A DNA stretch of 64,000 nucleotides. Source: an uncultured Sphingomonas sp. GTDB lineage: Bacteria > Pseudomonadota > Alphaproteobacteria > Sphingomonadales > Sphingomonadaceae. The first letter of the stretch is position 1. Every line of letters begins with the position of its first letter. Below are positions 25,519-37,409 of the stretch, one piece after another. Below the pieces are notes generated by a model that was not told where the DNA came from, searched no databases, and saw only the letters and a list, made by a program, of their open reading frames with translations. The stretch is from the NCBI GenBank assembly GCA_913776045.1, contig CAJYOI010000044.1, forward strand, positions 1-64,000. Reading direction: 5' to 3'. The position numbers and the translations under genes were made by a program.

Positions 25519-26916
25519 ATGAAATTCACCGAACTCGGGCTGTCGAAGCCCGTCACCGACGCCCTTGCCGCCAAGGGCTATGAGACCCCCACCCCGATCC
25601 AGGCGCAGGCGATCCCGGCGCTGCTGCAGGGCCGCGATCTGCTGGGCATCGCGCAGACCGGCACCGGCAAGACCGCCGCGTTCACCCTGCCGTCGATCGA
25701 TCATCTGGTCGCCAGCGGCAAGCGCGCAATGCCGCGCCAGTGCCGCATGCTGGTGCTGGCCCCGACGCGTGAGCTCGCCGCGCAGATCGCCGACAACGCC
25801 CGCGGCTATTCGAAGTTCGCGAAACTGAGCGTCGTCACCGTCTTCGGGGGCACGTCGGTGCACAAGAACAAGATCGACCTGTCGAAGGGCTGCGACATCC
25901 TGGTCGCTACGCCGGGCCGTCTGCTCGACCTGATTGACGAAGGCCATCTGAGCCTGTCCGCGGTCGAGATCTTCGTGCTCGACGAAGCCGACCAGATGAT
26001 GGACCTGGGCTTCATCCATGCGCTGAAGCGCGTCGTGAAGATCCTGCCGCGCCAGCGTCAGTCGCTGTTCTTCTCGGCCACCATGCCGGCTGCGATCCGT
26101 GACCTGTCGAACCAGTTCATCAAGGATCCGGTCGAGGTGAAGGTCACGCCGGTTTCGACCACCGCCGAGCGCGTCGAGCAGCAAGTGATCTTCGTCAACC
26201 AGTCGGAGAAGCAGGCGCTGCTGACGATGGCGCTGCGCAGCCTCAAGATCGACCGTGCGCTGATCTTCACGCGCACCAAGCATGGCGCCGACCGCGTCGT
26301 GAAGCTGCTGGCCGCCAACGACATCGCGTCGAACGCCATCCACGGCAACAAGTCGCAGCCGCAACGGGAGCGGGCGCTGGGCCTGTTCCGTTCGGGCGAA
26401 GTGCCGATCCTGGTCGCCACCGACATCGCCGCGCGCGGCATCGACGTGTCGGGCGTGAGCCACGTCTTCAACTTCGAGCTGCCGAACGTGCCGGAACAGT
26501 ACGTCCACCGCATCGGCCGCACCGCGCGGGCGGGCGCCGACGGCATCGCCATCAGCTTCTGCGCCGATGACGAGCGGCCCTATCTGCGCGACATCGAGAA
26601 GCTGACACGTCAGAAGGTCCCCGTCCGCTCGCTGCCGGAAAATTTCCTCGCCGAGGCCGAAGCGATCGTGAAGTCGCGCAAGCCCGTGCCGATGAGCCGC
26701 GACGAACAGAACGGCCGTAACGGTCGCGCCCAGCAGGGCGGCGGTCGCGGCGGTCGCTCTCAGGGCAGCGCATCGAGTGACGGCGAACCGCGCCGCTTCT
26801 TTCCCGGCAAGAAGAAGTTCGCCGCGAAGCCGGCCGGCGGTGGTCGTCCCGGCGGCAACCGTGGTGGCGGCCAGCGGAGCGCCGCCGGCGGCGGCGGCGG
26901 TGGCCGCGGGCGGTAA
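25519..26916 (+). CDS. rhlE: RhlE-type DEAD-box RNA helicase
   Basis: ATP-dependent RNA unwinding in ribosome assembly or RNA decay. 465 residues from the ATG at 25519, which gives the family start MKFTELGLSKP; the frame is open upstream but looks non-coding. All core motifs are intact: Q motif TPTPIQAQAIP, Walker A AQTGTGKT (45-52), PTRELA, TPGR, DEAD (155-158), SAT, FTRTKHGAD, TDIAARGID and HRIGRTARAG. The C-terminal tail of about 90 residues is rich in Gly, Arg and Lys, suited to RNA binding. It ends before an inverted repeat shared with the convergent DUF885 gene. Confidence 0.93.
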   Translation: MKFTELGLSKPVTDALAAKGYETPTPIQAQAIPALLQGRDLLGIAQTGTGKTAAFTLPSIDHLVASGKRAMPRQCRMLVLAPTRELAAQIADNARGYSKFAKLSVVTVFGGTSVHKNKIDLSKGCDILVATPGRLLDLIDEGHLSLSAVEIFVLDEADQMMDLGFIHALKRVVKILPRQRQSLFFSATMPAAIRDLSNQFIKDPVEVKVTPVSTTAERVEQQVIFVNQSEKQALLTMALRSLKIDRALIFTRTKHGADRVVKLLAANDIASNAIHGNKSQPQRERALGLFRSGEVPILVATDIAARGIDVSGVSHVFNFELPNVPEQYVHRIGRTARAGADGIAISFCADDERPYLRDIEKLTRQKVPVRSLPENFLAEAEAIVKSRKPVPMSRDEQNGRNGRAQQGGGRGGRSQGSASSDGEPRRFFPGKKKFAAKPAGGGRPGGNRGGGQRSAAGGGGGGRGR

Positions 26917-26928
26917 GCCCCTTAGGGT

Positions 26929-26978
26929 TCGTGTTGAGCCTGTCGAAGCGATGCCTTCGACAGGCTCAGGGCGAACGG
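26929..26978. repeat. Inverted repeat, short member of the 6208 family
   Basis: TTCG-rich arms with CCTGTCGAAG (26940-26949) and its complement CTTCGACAGG (26956-26965) around GCGATGC, flanked by GTTCGTG and CGAACGG. It lies between the convergent helicase and DUF885 genes. It shares the core with the long repeat at 6208-6305. Confidence 0.7.
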
Positions 26979-26984
26979 TTTATT

Positions 26985-28811
26985 CTAGGCCGGAAACGCC
27001 CCCCGCACCCGTCGCTCCAATACCGCGAGCGGCACGCGGCCGGTGTCGAGCACCAGGTCGTGGAAACGCTTGATGTCGTAGCCGCGGCGGCCTTCGACCT
27101 CGCGGCGCAGGCCCGATATCGCGACCTGCCCGACCATGTAGGCGCACGCCTGGCCCGGATAGACGATGTAGCGGTCGACCTCCGTCCGCGACGCGCTTTC
27201 CGACTGCGACGAATTTTCGACCATATAGCGGATCGCCTGTTCGCGGCTCCACCCCATCGCGTGGAGCCCGGTGTCGATCACCAGTCGCGTCGCACGAAAG
27301 GCGTAGGACGCCAGGTAACCGATCTTGCCCAGGGGGTCGTCGTCGTACATGCCGAGTTCGTCGGCGACCTGTTCGGCATAAAGCCCCCAGCCTTCCGAAT
27401 AGGCGGTTGCCTGACCGATCTGGCGATAGATCGGCAGATCGCCGTTCTGCAGGCTCAGCGCGCCTTCGAACAGATGCCCCGGCGCGCCTTCGTGAAACGC
27501 CAGCGTCGGCAGCGTGTAGCGCGGCCATTCGGCGGTATCGCGCAGGTTGATGAAGAAAATGCCGGGCCGTGATCCGTCGGCGAGTCCGCGCTGCGCCGAC
27601 CCGCCCGGCGCGCCGATCTCGATCTCGCGCGGCACGCGGCGGATTTCATAAGGCAGCGTCGGCATCCGGCTGAACATGCGCGGCAGCCGCGGCTTGATCG
27701 CATCGAGTCGCCCGTTGAGATACGCGAGCAGCTCCTGCCGTCCGGCATCGGTATTGGCGAAGCGCTGTCCCGGCGACGCGGCGAGCGCGTTCAGCCGCTC
27801 GACCAGACTGCCCTTCGTATAGCCCTGCGCCTTGAGCAGCGCGTCGATCTGCCCGGTCAGCTCCGCCACCCGCTCGCGCCCGAGCTTGTGAATGTCCGCC
27901 GCCGACATGCCCGTGGTCGTGTGGTAGCGCAGCGTCGCGGCATAATAGGCCTCACCCTGCGGCAGCCGCGAAACGCCCGCCGCCTGCCCCGACCGCGGCA
28001 GCAATTCGGTCAGCGCCGCCATCTGTCGCACCAGCGCGGCACGGATCGGCCCCGCGAACAGCGCCTGCGCGCGATCGCCATAGCCCGACAGGCCGATCGC
28101 CGCACTGCGCCGCGCGATCGAGGCGACCATCGTCGTCGTCGCCGGATCGGCATCGTGCAGCCGCTTCAACTGCGCCAGCGCTTGGTCGAGCACGAAGCGC
28201 GGTGCGATCACCCCCATCGCGGCATTGGCGCGGACGACGGCGGTATCGTCGTCGAGCAGGCGCGGGACATGGGCCAGCCGCGCCATGTAGGCGTCGGCAT
28301 CGGCGCGGGTCTTTACCGGATGCTGCTGGTCGAGGAAGCTGGCGACGCCGGTATAGAAACCACCGAGTTGCGTGACCGCATAGGGTCCCGGCCGGTGCGC
28401 GAAGCCGCCGCTGTGATAGGCGAAGCGTCCGACGCCCTGATCCGCCTCTGCCGAGAAGATCGCGCTATCGTACGACACCTGCGCGACGTCGCCGAGCCCT
28501 GCCCGTCCGAATGCGCGCAATTCAGCGAGGTCGCGATCGGTCTGCGCCCGTCGCGCTGCCCGCCCGCGCGCCGACCAGTCGGGGAACCGGGACCGCAGCC
28601 CCGCTCGCATGCCGGTATCGAGCCCGAGAGACGTCGCAGTCGTCGGCTCGCGCTCCAGACCAGCATAGAATTGGCGCATCAACAGGGCATCGAGTTGGGC
28701 GTCGCGGGACGATCGCGCGCGGTCGGCCTGGGCCACGGCGGCGGGGGCCGCCGCTGCGGCAGCGGCGACGCCCAGACCTGCGAGAACACAACGGCGGTCG
28801 ATATCGGTCAT
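26985..28811 (-). CDS. DUF885-family exported protein
   Basis: 608 residues. The N-terminus (DRRCVLAGLGVAAAAAAAP) looks like a Tat signal peptide. DUF885 proteins are predicted metal-dependent hydrolases of unknown substrate. The HEGAPGH motif (about residues 427-433) is the family HExxPGH and probably binds zinc; a downstream YSEGWGLYAEQ segment carries the next acidic ligand. No neighbour suggests a substrate; the next minus-strand gene, 60 bases upstream, is also of unknown function. Confidence 0.85.
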   Translation of the reverse strand: MTDIDRRCVLAGLGVAAAAAAAPAAVAQADRARSSRDAQLDALLMRQFYAGLEREPTTATSLGLDTGMRAGLRSRFPDWSARGRAARRAQTDRDLAELRAFGRAGLGDVAQVSYDSAIFSAEADQGVGRFAYHSGGFAHRPGPYAVTQLGGFYTGVASFLDQQHPVKTRADADAYMARLAHVPRLLDDDTAVVRANAAMGVIAPRFVLDQALAQLKRLHDADPATTTMVASIARRSAAIGLSGYGDRAQALFAGPIRAALVRQMAALTELLPRSGQAAGVSRLPQGEAYYAATLRYHTTTGMSAADIHKLGRERVAELTGQIDALLKAQGYTKGSLVERLNALAASPGQRFANTDAGRQELLAYLNGRLDAIKPRLPRMFSRMPTLPYEIRRVPREIEIGAPGGSAQRGLADGSRPGIFFINLRDTAEWPRYTLPTLAFHEGAPGHLFEGALSLQNGDLPIYRQIGQATAYSEGWGLYAEQVADELGMYDDDPLGKIGYLASYAFRATRLVIDTGLHAMGWSREQAIRYMVENSSQSESASRTEVDRYIVYPGQACAYMVGQVAISGLRREVEGRRGYDIKRFHDLVLDTGRVPLAVLERRVRGAFPA

Positions 28812-28871
28812 GCTGCCTCCCCCAACGAATCGCCCGATCCTAGACCGGGCGAGGCGGCAAGAGAAAGCACC

Positions 28872-29780
28872 TCACACGCCCCGCCGTCGCGCTAGGTCGC
28901 GCGCCGCGATCAGTCCGCGCACCCGGTTGGCGTCGTTTTCCGCCTCGTTGTGTGGGCCCAGCAACTGCGACGCGCGTTCGTAGCGCGCCAACGCGCCCTC
29001 CAGGTCGCCCGCCGCCTCGGCGCAGACGCCCAGGTCGAACACCGTCGCGACATGATCCGGCGCCTGGCGCTCCAGCCCCGACCAGCCTTGGCACGCCAGC
29101 GGCAAATCGTGCTGCGACTGGCGCACAAGCCCCTTGAACTGCGCCGTCTGCACCGGGTTCAATCCCTTGGTCTTCTCGCGAAACCTCACAGAATAGGTCC
29201 GTACGGTCGGTGCGAAGGTGCGCCGCAGGTCGTTCGCAATCTCACCCGACAGCCGCTCGACGTCCGTTGCCACGCTGTCGGGAGAGATGTCGCCTTCGCA
29301 CCATTCGGTCTGCTTCGTCCGCTCCGGCGCTCCGGCCCACAGTACGCGCCGATCGTGGTCGTCGATCACCCGCGCCTCCGCCGTCATCCGCACGAACCGG
29401 CGGGTGCAGTCGATGCGGATCTTCTCCTTGCGGACGCACTTCTTGCGCTCGTCGCGCTCGACACATCGCTCGTCGGTACGGACGAAATCCTCGGACGAGA
29501 CGTTGGTCGAGACGGCACCCTGTACGACGCCGTCGGCGGCGTTCGGGTCGCTACGGACGATGAAGTGAACCAGACCGTCGATCCCCGGCTTCGTCAGCGC
29601 CCGCTCCAGCGCCGCGCCGACCTCCGCGCCACCGCGCCCGACGAAGCGATCGACCGCGATCGATCGCAGCATCGCGACGTCCGCGCTGCCGGCCGGGAAG
29701 GTGCCGACCAGATCGACGTCCTCGGCCTGCGCAGCCGAGGCCAGCACCGCCGTCGCCACCACCGCCCCCAGTCGCCGCAT
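28872..29780 (-). CDS. Unrecognised secreted protein with TPR-like C-terminus
   Basis: 302 residues. A Sec signal peptide is clear (MRRLGAVVATAVLASAAQAED). The middle has a charged, cysteine-containing strand-rich segment (CVERDERKKCVRKEKIRIDC) that may form disulfides. The last 80 residues look like one or two tetratricopeptide-type helical repeats (FDLGVCAEAAGDLEGALARYERA). No family name is recognised. It is 60 bases upstream of the DUF885 gene on the same strand, so co-transcription is possible. The function is unknown; assembly with an envelope complex would fit the TPR. Confidence 0.7.
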   Translation of the reverse strand: MRRLGAVVATAVLASAAQAEDVDLVGTFPAGSADVAMLRSIAVDRFVGRGGAEVGAALERALTKPGIDGLVHFIVRSDPNAADGVVQGAVSTNVSSEDFVRTDERCVERDERKKCVRKEKIRIDCTRRFVRMTAEARVIDDHDRRVLWAGAPERTKQTEWCEGDISPDSVATDVERLSGEIANDLRRTFAPTVRTYSVRFREKTKGLNPVQTAQFKGLVRQSQHDLPLACQGWSGLERQAPDHVATVFDLGVCAEAAGDLEGALARYERASQLLGPHNEAENDANRVRGLIAARDLARRRGV

Positions 29781-29843
29781 CCCGATTCTCCCTGCGCGGC
29801 AGATCCATTACCCTGCCGCAACGACCTGATCCCATTCGACGGA

Positions 29844-30293
29844 TTAATCGCGGCTGCACGGATCGGCTGGATCCAGCAAACAGCGCAGCGACCGTTCGAG
29901 AACCTTGTGGTCCTCGCGCGCCAATCGACCGAACACTTCGGCGTCGCAAGCGGCGACCACCGCTCTCAGCCGAGGCACGAGCACGGCTCCCGCACCGGTC
30001 AGGGCTATCGTCTGATAGCGGCGATCGACATGTCCGGCGCGGGTACGCACGACGAATCGCTTGGCGCGCAGTCGGTCGATCAGCTTTGTCACCGCTCCGC
30101 GCGTGAAGCCGAGGCGTGCGGCCAGCAGGCTCGGCGGTACGGCCCCTTCCGCGTGGAGCAGCGCGAGCAACACCCATTCCGCCCGCGTGACCCCGTGGTC
30201 GGACAGGCGCTCCGACAGCCGCTGCGCTACCAGCGCCGCCGCGCGATGCAGCAGCGCGCCGAGGTCGTCGTCTATCGTAACCGGCTCCGTCAT
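29844..30293 (-). CDS. MarR-family transcriptional regulator
   Basis: 149 residues from the ATG at 30293; the longer open frame above it lies in the atp leader and is rejected. A winged helix is visible: VTRAEWVLLALL, then PPSLLAARLGFTRGAVTKLIDRLRAKRFV (recognition region, about 60-88), then RAGHVDRRYQTIALTGAG (wing). It is divergent from atpH across 173 bases. The target is unknown; an imperfect AACC-N7-GGTT palindrome at about 30328-30342 in that gap is a candidate self-regulation site. Confidence 0.87.
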   Translation of the reverse strand: MTEPVTIDDDLGALLHRAAALVAQRLSERLSDHGVTRAEWVLLALLHAEGAVPPSLLAARLGFTRGAVTKLIDRLRAKRFVVRTRAGHVDRRYQTIALTGAGAVLVPRLRAVVAACDAEVFGRLAREDHKVLERSLRCLLDPADPCSRD

Positions 30294-30466
30294 CGGCTCA
30301 TCATCGCGCAAAAGCGGTTTCCTAGTCAACCATATGCCGGTTCGTGATTGCGCCTGACGCACACCAATGCTAGGGGCGCCGCGACCCGACACATGGGACC
30401 GCTTTCGCCGGCCCCTTTTCGTGCACGGGCAATCACATTCTGTCCGACGTAAGGAACGACGCGCGC
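30294..30466. promoter_or_regulatory. Divergent marR/atp control region
   Basis: 173 bases between the MarR gene and atpH. It holds the AACC-N7-GGTT palindrome near 30328-30342 and, on the plus strand, a TTGCGC-like element near 30348 that could be the atp -35 box. No confident -10 was found. The leader before atpH is about 100 bases and AAGGA is at 30451-30455. Confidence 0.3.
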
Positions 30467-32555
<2,089 letters not shown>

Positions 32556-32596
32556 GCGATCAGAGGACCAACCCTGCGGGGTTAGAGGAATAACGA

Positions 32597-33472
32597 ATGG
32601 CTAGCCTCAAGGCCCTCAAGATCCGGATCAATTCGGTCAAGTCGACCCAGAAGATCACCAAGGCGATGAAGATGGTCGCCGCTGCGAAACTGCGCCGTGC
32701 GCAGGACGCGGCGGAGGCCGGTCGTCCCTATGCCCAGACGCTGGAACGCGTCGTCGCGAGCCTCGTGTCGAAGAACAAGGGCTCGTCGCCGCTGATCGCC
32801 GGCACCGGCAAGGATCAGGTCCACCTGTTCGTCGTCGCCACCAGCGACCGCGGTCTGGCGGGTGCGTTCAACACCAACATCGCCCGCCTGGCGCGTCGTG
32901 AAGCCGACAAGCTGATCGCCCAGGGCAAGACGGTGAAGTTCTACACGATCGGCCGCAAAGGCCGGAACGCGCTGAACCGCCTGTATCGCGACCGCATGGT
33001 CCACGGCATCGAGCCGGGCGATCTCGGCAAGCTGACCTTCGCCGACGCGAAGGGCTATGCCGACGACCTGATCCGCCGGTTCGAGGCGGGCGAGTTCGAC
33101 GTCGCGCACCTGTTCTATTCGACCTTCAAGTCGGTCCTGACTCAGGAGCCGACCGAGCAGCAGATCCTGCCGGTGAAGGTCGAGGCGACGGCACCCGTCA
33201 GCGCCGACACCGGCATGGCCGTCGTCGAATATGAGCCCGACGAGGAATCGATCCTCGAAGAGCTGCTGCCGCGCAACGTCGCAATCCAGCTGTTCCGCGC
33301 GATGCGTGAGAACGCCGCGTCCGAACAGGGCAGCAAGATGACCGCGATGGACAACGCGACGCGCAACGCAGGCGACCTCATCAAGCGTCTCACCACCGAA
33401 TACAACCGCACCCGCCAGGCCGCGATCACGACCGAGCTGGTGGAAATCATCTCGGGGGCTGAGGCCCTCTAA
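32597..33472 (+). CDS. atpG: ATP synthase F1 subunit gamma
   Basis: Central rotor shaft. 291 residues. The N-terminal coiled-coil helix (MASLKALKIRINSVKSTQKI) and the C-terminal helix (RNAGDLIKRLTTEYNRTRQ followed by ITTELVEIISGA) are conserved as expected; the middle alpha/beta domain contains SDRGLAGAFN. The gap to atpD is 99 bases and filled with a repeat pair, longer than usual for this operon. Confidence 0.96.
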   Translation: MASLKALKIRINSVKSTQKITKAMKMVAAAKLRRAQDAAEAGRPYAQTLERVVASLVSKNKGSSPLIAGTGKDQVHLFVVATSDRGLAGAFNTNIARLARREADKLIAQGKTVKFYTIGRKGRNALNRLYRDRMVHGIEPGDLGKLTFADAKGYADDLIRRFEAGEFDVAHLFYSTFKSVLTQEPTEQQILPVKVEATAPVSADTGMAVVEYEPDEESILEELLPRNVAIQLFRAMRENAASEQGSKMTAMDNATRNAGDLIKRLTTEYNRTRQAAITTELVEIISGAEAL

Positions 33473-33487
33473 ATAGAACATATAGCT

Positions 33488-35047
<1,560 letters not shown>

Positions 35048-35052
35048 GGCGA

Positions 35053-35228
35053 ACAGGCCCTCTCCCCTTCAGGGGAGTTCAGGGTCGGTCATGCCCCCGG
35101 CATGACCTGAAAATCACGGGGTGATTTTCACCCTGAACTGGTTGGGAGAGGGGCCTGACCGCGGGCGACAGTCTCGGTGAGACCCCTTCCCCTCTCCCCA
35201 GCCCTCTCCCGTGAAGGGGAGAGGGAGC
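35053..35228. repeat. Composite multi-hairpin repeat between atpD and atpC
   Basis: Contains a nested structure: outer GTTCAGGGT (35077-35085) / ACCCTGAAC (35130-35138); inside it GGTCATGCC/GGCATGACC (35087-35107, 3-base loop) and TGAAAATCAC/GTGATTTTCA (35108-35130, 3-base loop), all perfect. AGGCCC/CTCTCCCC sequence at the left edge pairs with GGGAGAGGGGCCT at 35144-35156. A further hairpin CCCTCTCCC/GGGAGAGGG lies at 35202-35225, just before atpC. Confidence 0.85.
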
Positions 35229-35240
35229 AAGGTTGAAAAC

Positions 35241-35495
35241 ATGCTCCACTTCGAACTCGTCACGCCTGAAAAGCTCGTCCGTGCGGAGGACGTGTACATG
35301 GTCGTCGTGCCCGGCACCGAGGGCGACTTCGGCGTGCTTGAGGGTCATGCACCCTTCATGTCGACCATCCGCGATGGCGAACTGGCGATCTACAAGACCC
35401 AGAACGGCACCCCCGAGACGATCCGCATCGAAGGCGGGTTCGCCGAAGTGAACGGCGTCGGGCTGGTCGTGCTCGCGGAGAGCGTCGCGGCGTAA
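35241..35495 (+). CDS. atpC: ATP synthase F1 subunit epsilon, short form
   Basis: 84 residues from the ATG at 35241. Only the N-terminal beta-sandwich is present ([18 protein letters not shown] to the end [11 protein letters not shown]); the C-terminal helical hairpin found in the roughly 130-residue enterobacterial protein is missing. The sandwich alone couples gamma to the c-ring; the missing part is the one used for epsilon inhibition. Short forms are known in sphingomonads, so this is probably not a broken gene. It is separated from atpD by 193 bases of hairpin-rich repeat. The ribosome site is a modest AAGG 8 bases upstream, next to a hairpin carrying GGGAGAGGG. Confidence 0.93.
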   Translation: MLHFELVTPEKLVRAEDVYMVVVPGTEGDFGVLEGHAPFMSTIRDGELAIYKTQNGTPETIRIEGGFAEVNGVGLVVLAESVAA

Positions 35496-35516
35496 GTTGC
35501 GCCCACCCTCTCGATC

Positions 35517-35546
35517 GTCATGCCGGACGTGATCCGGCATCCAGGG
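35517..35546. repeat. ATGCCGGA...TCCGGCAT palindrome
   Basis: ATGCCGGACGTGATCCGGCAT after atpC: arms ATGCCGGA/TCCGGCAT around CGTGA, followed by CCAG. It resembles dispersed alphaproteobacterial palindromes and may mark the 3' end of the atp transcript. No T-run follows. Confidence 0.55.
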
Positions 35547-35600
35547 CCACGGGCGGAGACGTCTGTGGCCCTTGGCGTTTGGGCTCAGCGCGAATGGCTT

Positions 35601-35646
35601 CGCCGCGGCAAAGCCGCGTCGTCGGACGGGCTTTGCCCGCCGGCCG
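35601..35646. repeat. Dispersed GC-rich repeat, copy 1
   Basis: CGCCGCGGCAAAGCCGCG followed by a CGGGCTTTGCCCG hairpin and CCGGCCG. A related copy lies at 41267-41314 with the same order of blocks. The following bases to 35695 are also rich in short GC palindromes. Confidence 0.5.
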
Positions 35647-35775
35647 GGCCGGCGCATAGGGCGCGCGACTGCGTCGCTGCGTGCGCCGGCCATGGTTAGG
35701 CAATTATAAAACCTTCGCCTTTAGACCGCTCGCATAAGGAAACATGCGCCGAAGGTGCGCGTGCGAGAGGTTCAT

Positions 35776-37326
35776 GTGAGCGCTTTTGGTCGACGCAACG
35801 GGATGACGGGGGGGCCGGGAGTACGTCCGGCGTTCGGCGTGGCGAAGCCCATGCAGGGCAGCGGGCCGCCCCGGGCCGCCGAGCCCGAAGGCGGCGACCA
35901 GTTCCCACCGATCGCCAGCGCGCCGCTGGCTGGCCTGGCGCCCGAACCCGATCCCGCGACCCTTGCCGCCCCCGTCCTGTCGAGCCCCGGCGGCGACCAG
36001 ATGTCGCGGCTGGCCGATCGCGTGGCGGCAAGCGGCGACGCCGCCAGCAACCGCGGCGAGGGCTTCGAAAACTCGATCCACCGCATCAAGGAGCAGGTCC
36101 TCCCCCGCCTGCTCGAACGCGTCGACCCCGAAGCCGCCGCGACGCTGAGCAAGGACGAACTCGCCGAGGAATTCCGCCCGATCATCGGCGAAGTGCTCGC
36201 CGAGCTGAAACTGACCCTCAACCGCCGCGAACAATTCGCGCTGGAAAAGGTGCTGGTCGACGAACTGCTGGGGCTGGGTCCGCTCGAGGAGTTGATCGCC
36301 GATCCCGCGGTCAGCGACATCATGGTCAACGGTCCCGAACAGACCTTCGTCGAACGTAAGGGGAAGCTGGAACTCGCCAACATCCAGTTTCGGGACGAGG
36401 AGCATCTGTTCCAGATCGCGCAGCGCATCTGCAACTCCGTCGGCCGCCGCGTCGATCAAACCACGCCGCTGGCCGACGCCCGCCTGAAGGACGGCAGCCG
36501 CGTCAACGTCATCGTGCCGCCGCTTAGCCTCAAGGGCACGGCGATCTCGATCCGTAAGTTTTCGGACAAGCCGATCACGCTCGACATGATGGCGGGCTTC
36601 GGGTCGATGTCGCAGAAGATGGCGACCGCGCTGAAGATCGCGGGTGCCTGCCGGTTCAACATCGTCATCTCGGGCGGCACCGGCTCGGGCAAGACGACGA
36701 TGCTGAACGCCCTGTCGAAGATGATCGACCCGGGCGAGCGTGTGCTGACGATCGAGGACGCCGCCGAACTCCGTCTGCAGCAGCCACACTGGCTACCGCT
36801 CGAAACCCGCCCGCCGAACCTGGAGGGTCAGGGCGAGATCACCATCCGCGACCTCGTCAAGAACGCGCTGCGCATGCGCCCGGATCGCATCATCCTGGGC
36901 GAAATTCGTGGCTCCGAATGCTTCGACCTGCTCGCCGCGATGAACACCGGCCACGACGGGTCGATGTGTACGCTCCACTCAAACTCCCCGCGCGAGTGTC
37001 TCGGGCGTATGGAGAACATGGTGATGATGGGCGACATCAAGATCCCGAAGGAGGCGATCAGCCGCCAGATCGCCGATTCGGTCGACATGATCGTCCAGGT
37101 GAAGCGCCTGCGCGACGGCAGCCGCCGTGTGACCAACATCACCGAAGTGATCGGCATGGAAGGCCCGGTGATCGTCACGCAGGAGCTATTCAAGTTCGAA
37201 TATCTCGACGAGAGCGCCGATGGGAAAATCATCGGCGAGTATCGCTCGATGGGCCTGCGCCCGTACACGCTCGACAAGGCCAAGCAGTTCGGGTTCGACC
37301 AGGCGTATCTGGAAGCGTGTCTGTGA
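35776..37326 (+). CDS. cpaF: CpaF/TadA-type pilus assembly ATPase
   Basis: Hexameric secretion ATPase powering assembly of Flp/Tad pili, cytoplasmic face of the inner membrane. 516 residues from the GTG at 35776 (GAGAGG 5 bases upstream, giving VSAFGRRNG as start). A variable Pro/Gly-rich N-terminus (about 90 residues) precedes the conserved domain; FVERKGKLEL, Walker A GGTGSGKTTM (about 300-309), LTIEDAAELRLQQPH, the Walker B region LRMRPDRIILGEIRG and GHDGSMCTLHSNSP follow in order. It stands alone here: the rest of the cluster begins 15 kb to the right, where the usual cpaF slot between cpaE and tadB is empty. Confidence 0.94.
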   Translation: MSAFGRRNGMTGGPGVRPAFGVAKPMQGSGPPRAAEPEGGDQFPPIASAPLAGLAPEPDPATLAAPVLSSPGGDQMSRLADRVAASGDAASNRGEGFENSIHRIKEQVLPRLLERVDPEAAATLSKDELAEEFRPIIGEVLAELKLTLNRREQFALEKVLVDELLGLGPLEELIADPAVSDIMVNGPEQTFVERKGKLELANIQFRDEEHLFQIAQRICNSVGRRVDQTTPLADARLKDGSRVNVIVPPLSLKGTAISIRKFSDKPITLDMMAGFGSMSQKMATALKIAGACRFNIVISGGTGSGKTTMLNALSKMIDPGERVLTIEDAAELRLQQPHWLPLETRPPNLEGQGEITIRDLVKNALRMRPDRIILGEIRGSECFDLLAAMNTGHDGSMCTLHSNSPRECLGRMENMVMMGDIKIPKEAISRQIADSVDMIVQVKRLRDGSRRVTNITEVIGMEGPVIVTQELFKFEYLDESADGKIIGEYRSMGLRPYTLDKAKQFGFDQAYLEACL

Positions 37327-37409
37327 TGTGAAAGGGCGGGCCCGCGCGTGCGCCTGCGCGAGCACCCGCCATTGTTTCGCCGCGCAAACCCGCTAACAGC
37401 GCGCCTCAC

